From the NCBI RefSeq assembly GCF_003285015.1, contig NZ_QMFB01000015.1, forward strand, positions 32,767-96,766: 64,000 bases of DNA, in the 5' to 3' direction. This DNA is from Paenibacillus contaminans (GTDB taxonomy: Bacteria > Bacillota > Bacilli > Paenibacillales > NBRC-103111). Under the pieces are notes generated by a model. It was not told the origin of the DNA. It worked only from the letters and a program-made list of their open reading frames with translations, and searched no databases. The first letter of the stretch is position 1. Every line of letters starts with the position of its first letter. Position numbers and translations under genes: made by a program. This document shows positions 33,493-43,200 of this stretch, piece after piece.

Positions 33493-34425
33493 ATGAACAC
33501 GGCAGCATCTACGATACAGGCGAAAACCGCACGCAAAGCGTTATGGAAATATCGGTACTTATATTTGCTGGTTATACCCGGAACGATTTATTTTATCGTT
33601 TACCGGTATATCCCGCTGCTCGGCTCCGTAATCGCATTCCAGGATTATAATCCGTTTCAAGGCTTCTTGCGCAGCAAATGGGTCGGACTCGAGCATTTTT
33701 ATAAGATATTCGATAACCGCGACGTCATACGCGTGCTTTTCAATACGCTGCAGCTGTCGTTACTGCAAATTGCGTTTGCGTTTCCGGCTCCGATCCTGCT
33801 TGCGCTTATGTTGAACGAAGTCCGGAGCTCGCTGGCCAAGCGATGGATTCAGTCGATCGTTTATTTGCCGCATTTCCTCTCTTGGGTTGTTATTGCGGGA
33901 ATAGCGACGGTTTTTTTGAGAAGCGAGGGGTTCGTCAATCAGCTGCTTCACTCAGCGTTCGGTACGGAACCGATCTATTTCTTGCAGACGCCGATGTTTT
34001 TCAAACCGCTGCTTATCTTGGAGGTCATTTGGAAGGAAACCGGCTGGGGAACGGTCGTTTTTCTGGCTGCACTGGCGGGGGTCAATGCGGAGCTGTATGA
34101 AGCGGCGGTCGTGGACGGCGCCGGCCGGCTGCGCAGAATTTGGCATATAACCTTGCCAGCGATACGCAGCACGGTCGTTATTTTGCTGATTCTCAGGCTG
34201 GGGAGCGTCATGGACAGCGGCTTTGAGCAAGTATTCCTGATGTTAAATCCGTACGTCATGGAAGTAGGGAATGTTTTGGATACCTACGTGTATTACAAAG
34301 GCATTTTACAGGCCGACTTCAGCTTCGGGACGGCGGTCGGATTGTTTAAGTCGGTTGTCGGTCTGATATTGGTCGTTCTGGCCAACCGTTTGGCCAAACG
34401 ATTCGGCGAGGAAGGGATTTATTGA
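33493..34425 (+). CDS. Oligosaccharide ABC permease (LplB type)
   Basis: This is a 310-residue membrane permease of the LplB class. It begins with LWKYRYLYLLVIPGTIYFIV, followed by YRYIPLLGSVIAFQDYNP, the LplB signature near its first external loop. The EAA loop YEAAVVDGAGRLRRIWHITL lies near residue 202. It has about six membrane segments. It is first in the operon, 15 bases from its partner permease. As for this class generally, no ATPase gene is present. Confidence 0.92.
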   Translation: MNTAASTIQAKTARKALWKYRYLYLLVIPGTIYFIVYRYIPLLGSVIAFQDYNPFQGFLRSKWVGLEHFYKIFDNRDVIRVLFNTLQLSLLQIAFAFPAPILLALMLNEVRSSLAKRWIQSIVYLPHFLSWVVIAGIATVFLRSEGFVNQLLHSAFGTEPIYFLQTPMFFKPLLILEVIWKETGWGTVVFLAALAGVNAELYEAAVVDGAGRLRRIWHITLPAIRSTVVILLILRLGSVMDSGFEQVFLMLNPYVMEVGNVLDTYVYYKGILQADFSFGTAVGLFKSVVGLILVVLANRLAKRFGEEGIY

Positions 34426-34440
34426 GGGGGTAGAAGATCC

Positions 34441-35307
34441 ATGCAGCAGCGAACATGGGCGGAGCGAGTCGGTGAAAGCATCAATCTCCTCATGTTGATT
34501 TTTATTGCGTTCCTTATGTTCTTTCCGTTTTGGCATATTTTTGCCGTGTCGTTCTCGTCTTACGACCACTTCCTGCAAAGCGAGTTCATTTTATGGCCGA
34601 AAACTTGGGTGGCGGACGCCTATGACTACATTTTCAGCCACAGCCGGTTTATGCGTTCGATCTGGGTGACGATCGGCGTCACGGTGCTCGGGACGTTGAT
34701 GAGTTTGCTTTTTACAGCCACGATGGCATATGCGCTGTCGCGTCATTTTCCCGGGCACAAAGCGGTTATGGCGCTGGTCTTGTTCTCTTTTCTGTTCAGC
34801 GCCGGGATGATTCCCACGTATTTGGTCGTCAGAGAGACGATGCTGATCAATACGATATGGGCTTTGATTATTCCGGGATTGATCAGCTCGTGGAATCTGA
34901 TCGTCTTCAGGCAGTTTTTTCGAAGTATACCGGAAGCGCTTCAAGAGGCCGCACTGATCGACGGCGCTCATGATCTGACTGTATTTCGCAAAATTATTAT
35001 ACCGCTTTCCAAGCCGGCGTTGGCCACCTTCGGGCTGTTCTACGCCGTCGGCTATTGGAATGCGTACTTTAACGGCATTCTTTATTTGAACAAATCATCC
35101 TTGTGGCCGATCCAAGTGCTGCTTCGTCAAATTGTTATCGTGGAAGACAAGGCGGCTTTGATTAATGATCAGGTTTTGTCCAGGCCGCCTGCCGAAATGA
35201 TTCAGATGGCCGCTATTTTGGTGGCAACCGTCCCGATCTTGTTCGTGTATCCGTTCTTGCAAAAGCATTTTGCCAAAGGGGTGATGCTTGGTTCCGTGAA
35301 AGGTTAG
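34441..35307 (+). CDS. Oligosaccharide ABC permease (LplC type)
   Basis: This is a 288-residue partner of the upstream permease. Its first helix is LLMLIFIAFLMFFPFWHIFA, then VSFSSYDHF, the LplC-type start. The EAA loop EAALIDGAHDLTVFRKIIIP is near residue 169, and the end VYPFLQKHFAKGVMLGSVKG is diagnostic of the class. ATG 34441 follows GAGGGGGTAGAAG. Confidence 0.92.
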   Translation: MQQRTWAERVGESINLLMLIFIAFLMFFPFWHIFAVSFSSYDHFLQSEFILWPKTWVADAYDYIFSHSRFMRSIWVTIGVTVLGTLMSLLFTATMAYALSRHFPGHKAVMALVLFSFLFSAGMIPTYLVVRETMLINTIWALIIPGLISSWNLIVFRQFFRSIPEALQEAALIDGAHDLTVFRKIIIPLSKPALATFGLFYAVGYWNAYFNGILYLNKSSLWPIQVLLRQIVIVEDKAALINDQVLSRPPAEMIQMAAILVATVPILFVYPFLQKHFAKGVMLGSVKG

Positions 35308-35365
35308 CGTCATACATTCGTCCATCTACTTGTCATATCGAACGATAATCAGGGAGGGTAAACAG

Positions 35366-36949
35366 ATGAAAGCAAGAAATGTCGGCATCGTTTTATCATT
35401 GAGCACAATGGTTTTGGCCGCGGCCTGCAGCGATGGCAAGGGGAACGAAACGGGAAAAAACGCCGGAACCAATCCGGAAGCGACGGGCAAAGCCGCTATC
35501 GACATCAGCTTCATGAGCTTTATGGCGCTTGACGTTTTCCCGCCGTCGCAAGGCAGGGGCTTGGACATGATTAAAGAAAAGTTCCAAGCGAATATCAAAT
35601 CCCAGTTCATACCGGTGGCGGATTACGGGGACAAAGCATCCGTGCTGATTGCATCCGGCGACGTGCCCGACGTGCTGTCCTGGGGCGGGATCGAGTCCAC
35701 TTTCATTAAATATGCGAGGCAAGGGGCGTTTTTGCCGCTCGACGATTATATCGATAAATACGAATCGTTAAAAGCGGTGCCCAAGCATGTATGGGATCAG
35801 CTGCGGGTGGACGGCAAAATTTACTCCATCCCGAGCTACGGCTCCAGCCATGTGTTTACGATGATTATCCGCCAAGATTGGCTCGATAAATTGAATTTGA
35901 AAATGCCGACCAACTACGAGGAATTGAAAAAGGTCGCCATCGCCTTTGCGAAGAACGATCCGGACGGCAACCAAAAGAACGATACGATCGGTTTTTCGCT
36001 GTATGCGAATATCGGGCCGGAGGCTCCCGCAGGGGCTTACTGGTCGAAGGCTTGGTACCATAAAGATGCGCAGGGACAATATATTCCGGGCATAGTCGGA
36101 CCGGGCCGCAAGGAAGTGATCCAAATGTATGCGGACGCTTATGCGGAAGGAGCCGTTACGAAAGATTTCGCCGTCGCTACGATCGATAATGCCTACAAAG
36201 AGTTTTATTCGGGCAAATCGGGTATTTTCCTCGGAACGCCGAGAGGCATGAGCGAGCCGGATTACTTGGCGCTGCTCAAAGCGCAGCCGAATGCCGTAGT
36301 GGCTTCCGTTCCTTATTTCGCGGCTCCAGACGGCTCGCAGGGATCGGCGCTGGGCATGGGCTATAACGGGCTCACCGTGCTTTCTGGCAAATTGAAGGAT
36401 CAGCCGGAGAAGATTGAGAAAATACTGGAGATTATGGATTTCGGCAGAAAGTGGATTCCCGTCTCGGACAGAACGCCGCAAAATAAAGATTTTGACTGGC
36501 TGTACGGGAACGAAGGCGTCGGCTATACGATGGAAAACGGAAAGGCCGTTCTGAAGAAGGGATACGAGAAGGACGCGCCGCTTCATTACATGCTGCAAAG
36601 GCATGAGCCGTATACGCCGTGGGCGCCGAACGACGCCGCCAATCAATATTCGACTTCGCAGTACGATTCCAAGGACATGCAGCAGTTTATCGCCAAGATC
36701 GAGGAAATGGAGAAAACGTACAACAAAACGCCGTATGCCGATCCAAGCCGCGGCATCATAACGGAAACGCAGGCGAAAAAAGAGCTTGAGCTGAACGAAT
36801 TTATTATCGGCGAACAAATCAAAATGATTTCCGGCGCGCGCCCCGTATCCGAGTGGGACAAGATGGTTGACGAATGGAAAGCTCGCGGCGGCGCCGATTG
36901 GATTAAAGAAATGAATGCGGCAATCAACGAACGCAAAGGCAGTAAATAA
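35366..36949 (+). CDS. Oligosaccharide-binding lipoprotein (LplA type)
   Basis: This is a 527-residue extracellular binding lipoprotein. ATG 35366 follows GGGAGGG; the longer frame from 35330 would bury the signal peptide. The lipobox is AAAC with Cys21, followed by a Gly/Asn/Lys linker. The mature part holds VLIASGDVPDVLSWGG, WLDKLNLKMPTNYEELKKV and NDPDGNQKNDTIGFS, all typical of the LplA family, and ends with EFIIGARP-like elements (NEFIIGEQIKMISGARPVSE). The binding protein comes last in this transporter set, unlike the other two sugar transporters in the window. Confidence 0.92.
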   Translation: MKARNVGIVLSLSTMVLAAACSDGKGNETGKNAGTNPEATGKAAIDISFMSFMALDVFPPSQGRGLDMIKEKFQANIKSQFIPVADYGDKASVLIASGDVPDVLSWGGIESTFIKYARQGAFLPLDDYIDKYESLKAVPKHVWDQLRVDGKIYSIPSYGSSHVFTMIIRQDWLDKLNLKMPTNYEELKKVAIAFAKNDPDGNQKNDTIGFSLYANIGPEAPAGAYWSKAWYHKDAQGQYIPGIVGPGRKEVIQMYADAYAEGAVTKDFAVATIDNAYKEFYSGKSGIFLGTPRGMSEPDYLALLKAQPNAVVASVPYFAAPDGSQGSALGMGYNGLTVLSGKLKDQPEKIEKILEIMDFGRKWIPVSDRTPQNKDFDWLYGNEGVGYTMENGKAVLKKGYEKDAPLHYMLQRHEPYTPWAPNDAANQYSTSQYDSKDMQQFIAKIEEMEKTYNKTPYADPSRGIITETQAKKELELNEFIIGEQIKMISGARPVSEWDKMVDEWKARGGADWIKEMNAAINERKGSK

Positions 36950-36983
36950 TCGGTTCGCGGTATGAAGCGGAAAGGAAATCGAT

Positions 36984-37841
36984 ATGATCATCGACTCGCA
37001 TAATCATCCGTTTTACGGCTTGATGAATTTGGAGAAAACGCTGCAAAACATGCAGGCCTGCAATATCGACCGGACCTGGATGCTGTCGCTGGAAACGCCT
37101 GAGCATGAAACATGGCCCGGCTATTACAGCAGCGCGTTCGGCACGGAACAGGCCTCCATCCCATTCGAAAATTGCTTGCATTACGTAGCAAAGGAGCCCG
37201 ACAAATTCGTTCTCGGTTACGCGCCCGATCCGCGCAAGCCTTACGCAATCGGCCGATTGGAAGCGGCGATCGAGATGTACGGCGTTCGTGTCTGCGGGGA
37301 AATCATGCTGAGGATGACCTACGATCATCCGGATGCGATCGCTATGTTCCGCTATTGCGGCAAAAAAGGATTGCCCGTCATCGTGGAAGTCAATTACGGC
37401 GTAGATGGCGCCGGACCTTTTGCGCAGCCGGGATATTGGTACGGGGGCGGCATCGAGGCGTTCGAACGGCTGGTTAAAGCATGTCCCGAAACGATCTTCC
37501 TCGGTCATGGTCCCGGCTTCTGGGCGCATATTTCCGGCGACGATCTTTATCAAACGATGAGTTATCCGAGCGGCGATGTCGTATCGGGAGGCAAGGTCGT
37601 AGAAATGATGCGCACGTACGACAACCTGTATTGCGATTTATCCGCACGTTCAGGCTATAACGCATTAACCCGTACCCCATCGTTCGGTAAGGAATTTTTG
37701 TTAGAGTTTCAGGATCGTGTTCTTTACGGGAGGGACGATTGGGATAACCGGCTTCAGCAGTTTTTGAACGAAGCGGGCTTCCCGCAAGAGACGCTGCACA
37801 ACATCTATGCCGGCAACTCGTTGAAGCTCGTTCCCTTGTAA
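36984..37841 (+). CDS. Metal-dependent amidohydrolase (amidohydrolase 2 type)
   Basis: This is a 285-residue TIM-barrel hydrolase of the PF04909 class. Metal ligands are suggested by DSHNH at residues 4-8, a His in FLGHGPGFW near 174, and the Asp in LYGRDDWDN near 250. Family members are decarboxylases, lactonases or amidohydrolases. Placement between a sugar transporter and an oxidoreductase favours opening of a sugar lactone or a related step, but this is inference. AAAGGAAATCG precedes the ATG. Confidence 0.8.
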   Translation: MIIDSHNHPFYGLMNLEKTLQNMQACNIDRTWMLSLETPEHETWPGYYSSAFGTEQASIPFENCLHYVAKEPDKFVLGYAPDPRKPYAIGRLEAAIEMYGVRVCGEIMLRMTYDHPDAIAMFRYCGKKGLPVIVEVNYGVDGAGPFAQPGYWYGGGIEAFERLVKACPETIFLGHGPGFWAHISGDDLYQTMSYPSGDVVSGGKVVEMMRTYDNLYCDLSARSGYNALTRTPSFGKEFLLEFQDRVLYGRDDWDNRLQQFLNEAGFPQETLHNIYAGNSLKLVPL

Positions 37842-37881
37842 GGACCGCCTTCGCGGCTGACAGGCGACAGGTATTGCCTAA

Positions 37882-37918
37882 CGCGCCGGATTCTTCGCAC
37901 CGTGAAGCACCCGGCGCG
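37882..37918 (+). other. Intercistronic hairpin
   Basis: CGCGCCGG and CCGGCGCG form a perfect 8-bp stem with an inner CTTC/GAAG pair. No U-run follows. It may partly separate the transporter half of the operon from the enzymes downstream. Confidence 0.5.
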
Positions 37919-37976
37919 CGGCGTTTCGTCTGCCGCATAAGCTGCGCGAGGAGTAAAAAAGGAGGCTGGTGAGTGC

Positions 37977-38987
37977 ATGTCATACCGATTCGCCGTTATT
38001 GGCTGCCGGCATGGGCATATTGCGAGATTTATAGACGAGATGCAACGAATGGGGCACACATGCGCAGGCATATATGACGCCGGCGATGGAAGTTTGGCCA
38101 GGAAGCTGGCGGAAGACTATAACGTGCCGTACATGAATGATGTGGATGCGCTGCTTGAACCGTCCGTACAAATTGTCGGCACTTCAGCTATCAACAACGA
38201 AAAAATGGACGTCGTCGAGCTATGCGAGCGGCATGGCAAAGCGGTCATAGCGGATAAACCCCTTGTCACCGACCGCGCCGGGCTGGAACGGCTGGAAAAT
38301 GTGCTGAAAAGGGGCCGCATTCAGGTAGGTTTGATGCTGACCGAACGTTATCGCCGATCGGTCCTTACTTTAAAGCGGCGGATCGATGAAGGAGCGCTCG
38401 GCGACATTACCGAAGTAGCAATCCGCAGGCCGCTTAAGCTTTATCGCGAGTATCGCGAACCATGGTTTTTCTCCAAAACGCAAAACGGCGGCATTATAGC
38501 GGATCTTATGATTCACGATATGGATCTGCTCCGCTGGTTGACTGGCGAACCGATCGATGAGCTGCATGCGGTTGCAGGCAAAAGCATACTGCCGGAATAT
38601 CCGGACTTTTATGACACGGCTAATATTCAGGCTGTTCTAGGCGGACGTATTGCCGCCAGTCTTCACGCCGATTGGCATGCCTCGGAGAAAGGCTGGGCTG
38701 CGGACGGACGCCTATTCGTTACGGGCACGAAGGGCTGCGCCGAAGTGCGGCTGTCCGGCGATCCGGCCATTGCCGAGGAGGAGCTGCTTTTTACGGTGTA
38801 CGGCGAGCAGCGGTTTCAGCGGGAAGAGCTGGCATTAGCCGAGTCAGGCTTGTGCGAAGACTTTATTCGGCGAATCGAAGGAGCGGAGCATTCCGGTCCG
38901 TCTCACACGGACTTATGGGAAGCTAGCAAAGCCGTCATAACTGCGGATGAAACCGCACGGCGATTGAAAATAAACACGGAATGGTGA
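37977..38987 (+). CDS. Gfo/Idh/MocA-family oxidoreductase
   Basis: This is a 336-residue NAD(P)-dependent oxidoreductase. The Rossmann start is FAVIGCRHGHIARFIDEM, with Cys-Arg-His in place of the usual small residues after the first Gly. The dinucleotide-site Lys lies in IADKPLVTD near residue 95, and GGIIADLMIHDMDLLRWLTG gives the C-terminal active-site region. ATG 37977 lies 11 bases after GGAGG. It overlaps in purpose with the next gene: a sugar dehydrogenase next to a DegT-type aminotransferase usually makes or uses a 3-keto or 4-keto sugar. Confidence 0.88.
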   Translation: MSYRFAVIGCRHGHIARFIDEMQRMGHTCAGIYDAGDGSLARKLAEDYNVPYMNDVDALLEPSVQIVGTSAINNEKMDVVELCERHGKAVIADKPLVTDRAGLERLENVLKRGRIQVGLMLTERYRRSVLTLKRRIDEGALGDITEVAIRRPLKLYREYREPWFFSKTQNGGIIADLMIHDMDLLRWLTGEPIDELHAVAGKSILPEYPDFYDTANIQAVLGGRIAASLHADWHASEKGWAADGRLFVTGTKGCAEVRLSGDPAIAEEELLFTVYGEQRFQREELALAESGLCEDFIRRIEGAEHSGPSHTDLWEASKAVITADETARRLKINTEW

Positions 38988-38991
38988 TGAC

Positions 38992-40242
38992 ATGAGCGAG
39001 AATGGGCATTTGGCGATTAACGGCGGTCCGAAAGTAAGGAAGAATCCGTTTCCGGAACGCGGATTACTGGGGGAGGAGGAGAAAAAGGCGGCGATCGCGC
39101 TATTCGACGAGGCGATTGCCAGCGGCAGCGCATTCGGTTATTTGGGTCCCGAGGAGGAAGCGTACTGCAGCGAGTTTGCCGAATTTATGGGCGGAGGTTA
39201 CGCGGATGCGGTCAACTCGGGCACGACGGCCGTTTATGTTGCTTTGCGGGCGTTAAACCTGGAGCCGTTTACGGAGGTCGTCGTTAGTCCGATTACCGAT
39301 CCGGGCGGCATGATGCCGATCGCGCTGCTGAACTGCATTCCGGTTGTCACGGATTCCGCTCCGGGGAAATACAATACCGACGCGAACGAAATCGAAAAAA
39401 TGATTACGCCGTTGACGAGCGCGATTCTGGTTGCGCATATCGGAGGCGAGCCGCTCGATATCGAGGCGATCGTAGCGGTAGGGAAAAAGTACGGCATTCC
39501 GGTGGTCGAGGATTGCGCGCAAGCGCACGGAGCCGCGATTCGCGGCAGGAAAGTAGGATCGTTCGGCGATATTGCGGCATTCTCGACGATGTTCGGCAAG
39601 CATCACTGCACGGGCGGCCAAGGCGGAGTCGTCTTCACAAGGGATGAAACGCTTTATTGGCGGGCTAGGCAAGCGTCGGATCGGGGCAAGCCGTTCGGAT
39701 TGCCGGACGGTTTGACGAATGCGATCGCGTCGCTGAATTTTAATTTGAACGATCTTGCGGCTGCGATCGGAAGGGTACAGCTGAAGAAGCTGCCGCTAAT
39801 CGTACAGAAGCGCCGAGATGTAGCGGCTCAATTAACCGAACGCTTGAGCAAGCTGGAGGCTGTCGCGGTCCCTCGGCAAATCGAAGGTGCGGAGGCATCC
39901 TTTTGGTGGCTGCGGCTGGAAGTCGATGAAAACAAGCTAAGCTGCGATAAGGAAACCTTCTGCCGTGCTTTGATAGCGGAGGGAATTCCGGTTAACCCGT
40001 CATACCGGGCGATGCCTCATCTGATGGACTGGTTTCAGAAGCAGCGCGCATTCGGCACGAGCGGTTATCCGTGGCGGGCTCCGGCCTACAAGGGCGATCC
40101 TGACCGTAAGTTCGAGCTGCCGAACGCCATGGCGGCGACGAGCGTACAGTTTAATTTATACGTAACGGAAAGCTGGGGACAACAGGAAATCGAGGACACC
40201 GCTGCAGCATTCGAGAAAGTCGAGAGGGCCTATTTGAAGTAA
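38992..40242 (+). CDS. DegT/DnrJ/EryC1-family sugar aminotransferase
   Basis: This is a 416-residue PLP enzyme. It opens with LAINGGPKVRKNPFPERG, the form seen in inosose/keto-sugar aminotransferases. It shows NSGTTAVYVALRAL, VEDCAQAHGA with the cofactor-binding Asp near 174, and the PLP Lys203 in MFGKHHCTGGQGG. The gene starts four bases after the upstream stop, so it is coupled to the oxidoreductase. The pair could interconvert an amino sugar and a keto sugar released from the imported oligosaccharide. A Cys two residues after the Lys region (HHC) is unusual. Confidence 0.88.
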   Translation: MSENGHLAINGGPKVRKNPFPERGLLGEEEKKAAIALFDEAIASGSAFGYLGPEEEAYCSEFAEFMGGGYADAVNSGTTAVYVALRALNLEPFTEVVVSPITDPGGMMPIALLNCIPVVTDSAPGKYNTDANEIEKMITPLTSAILVAHIGGEPLDIEAIVAVGKKYGIPVVEDCAQAHGAAIRGRKVGSFGDIAAFSTMFGKHHCTGGQGGVVFTRDETLYWRARQASDRGKPFGLPDGLTNAIASLNFNLNDLAAAIGRVQLKKLPLIVQKRRDVAAQLTERLSKLEAVAVPRQIEGAEASFWWLRLEVDENKLSCDKETFCRALIAEGIPVNPSYRAMPHLMDWFQKQRAFGTSGYPWRAPAYKGDPDRKFELPNAMAATSVQFNLYVTESWGQQEIEDTAAAFEKVERAYLK

Positions 40243-40259
40243 TCTCGGGAGGGATTGTC

Positions 40260-43200
40260 TTGATAAGTCGGAGAATGAATGTCGGGTGTACGAAAATTTT
40301 GTTATTTTTTATGATGTTCAGCGTGTTTTTCGGCAGTCAGCCGCAATTGTCTTATGGGGAGCCGATCGAGGATCCCCCTCTTTTATTTGATTTTTCGAAG
40401 GTAGGCGTGAACGGGGCGGACGGGACGCCTTCCGGCTGGAAGCTGGACGGACAAACGACCGATTATCCGCTGGTTACCGTGTATGCCGCGGATGGACTGA
40501 CGATCCATTCGGCCGCAATCGGCCAGGACAGCAGGAGTTTTTCTTTTGACGTGCCGGAAGCGGGCATTTATCAGGTCGATTTTCAAGGTCTGCTCCACAT
40601 AGGCAACGGGATCGGGAAGCTGTTCATCGACGGTGCCCAATTGGGCGACTACGATTTTTATTCGGAAACGACCCAGTTGAATCCCGATCCGCAGACGATG
40701 GGCAAGCTTTATTTGGCGGCCGGGACGCACTCGCTCGCGATAAAGCTGGTTGGCCAGAATGCAAGCTCAACCTATACGTATATGATGCCTAATAAAATGT
40801 TTCTGACAAACGTTTCCGAAAGCGTAGCCTCCGTTCATGTGACGGCCGATTCTACCGAGCTGTTTGCGGGAGAATCGCTGCAGCTGCAGCTGAATGGGGT
40901 GCTGAGCGACAGCAGCGCTGTAAATTTGAACGGTGCGGGCGTTACTTACACGAGCTCTGACGATTCGGTGATGGAGGTGGATGCATCCGGCAAAGTGACA
41001 GCGCTTTCGCGGGGCTCGGCGACGATAACGGCAGCTTTTACTTTGGACGGCATGCCGTATGAGCGGTCGATACAGCTGCAAGTGATCGGCAAGTATCTGT
41101 TCGACTTCTCGAAGGTCGGGGTGGAGGGTGCGGATGGCATGCCCACCGGCTGGAAGCTCATCGGCACGACCGGCCAGCTGCCTTCGATCAGAGTCTGGGC
41201 TTCGGACGGGCTGACGATTCATTCGGCGGCTTTGAATCAAGATGCCAGAAGCTTTGCTTTTACCGTTCCGGAAGCGGGCACCTACAGAATCAAGCTGAAC
41301 GGCGCGCTGAGCAGCGGCAATGGAATCGGGCAAGTCAAAGTCGACACGCAAGTGCTCGGCAATTACGATTTTTACTCGGCGACGACACAGCTCGATCCGG
41401 AGCCGCAGACGATGGGCAAGCTGAATTTGGCCGCGGGGACGCACACCTTGACGCTCACGCTCGTTGATAAGAATGAGGCTTCGGGATGGTACTATTTAGC
41501 GCCGAACAAAATGATTTTGGAGCAGCTGGCGCCGGAGTTTACGGCAGTGACGCTAACGGCAAGCAGTCCGGTCATTGCGGTTAACGACACGCTCCAGCTG
41601 CAGCCCGAAGGGAAGCTTAGCGACGGCAGCGCCGTCGATTTAAGCGGCGCAACATATGAATTTGAAAGCTCGGACGAAGCCGTGCTGGAGGTTGATCATT
41701 CCGGACTCGTGACCGCAATTTCGCCGGGATGGGCGACCGTTACGGCAGCCGTCACCTTGAACGGGATTCGGCAGGAGGCGTCGATTCGTCTGCTGGCTTT
41801 GAGCGGGCCGCCGGATGAGATCGAATTGTCTTTAACTTCTCAACAGCTGCTGCCGGGACAAAAATCGTACGCGAACGTTAAAGGTTATACGGCGAACCAT
41901 GAGCCGATCGATTTGAAAGGGCTTCCCGTGTTATTCAGCGTATCGGTTCCGGGTCAGGAGGCCGTTTCGGTCAACGGGAAGGGCGTCGTTACGGCAATCT
42001 CGGCGGGAACGGCGCAAATCCATGCCTCTATGGCTCTTCTCGGCGAGACCTATGATGCGGAAGCGACGGTTACGGTCGTAAACGCTACGTATACGCCGCA
42101 AGCGATACCGGTCATATCGGACCGCTGGGGCGTAATTCATGCCGCGAACACCCCGATCCAGCTGAACGGCAGCTTGAGCGAATCCGCTTGGAATCATGCG
42201 GCCGGATGGGACGGCTTCAAGACGGCTTACTATAAGAATGAGGCGGATCCGGATACGGAAGTGAAAATAACGTATGATGAGGACAATCTGTATGTTGGCA
42301 TTACCGGCCAAAAACTGGCATCCGATGACTCCCTTCCATCCGAAGGCTTCGAGCTTCTGATTTCGCCTGATTCGGAACTTTCGAACACGTATCAGCTTCT
42401 CGTCATGCTTAAGGAAGATCAGCATCGGCAGTTGAGTACGATTTATGACCGGTACAGCCACCCTCCCAAGGCGATTGATAACGCAGCCTCGCAAGTCGTT
42501 GACGGTGTAGAGCAGTGGACCGCGGAAGTATCCATACCTTGGCATTCTCTCGATGTGGAGGGCGTTTCGGCAGGCGACGAGTGGGCAATCAACGTCATTC
42601 GTCACCGCATAGGGGCACAGCCGTTATCATCCTGGGTGCCGATCCGCGAATCCGAGTTTACGGATAATGAAAGTCCGAATGCATACGCGCTTTTCGTAAC
42701 TGCTGCCGAACAGGGAAGGATGGGGCGCGTCTACTTCGAGGAGGCGGTAAGCCGATCAGCGGGGTCTGCAGCGGCAGAGCCGGTTGCGCCTTGGTTCCCC
42801 GAGCAGCTCGAGTTGATCTACGCCGGGTATTCCGAAAAAACCGTATCGTTCTCGGCGGACGGGCTGCAAATAACGGGCAATCATGCGAGGATCGGCCTGC
42901 GCACGCCGTCCGGCGAACGTTATGAGATAACCGGAGCGGTTTGGACGGAACAAAACGGCCGCTATACAGTGTCGTTCCAGCATTCGCCGCTGAATAAGCC
43001 GGGCTTGTACCAGCTTGAGCTCATTGTCGATGACACGGTGAACGCTCAAACGCGGATGGCCGTTATCCTGTTCGATCGAGACGAGACGATCGACGCCGGA
43101 GAGCGAAGCTCGAACTGGCGGCCGGCTGCCGTTCCGTTAGCTGAAGCGAGTGCAAGTGAGCCGTCGACGGACGTAGAGCGACTGCTCCAAATGATTCCGG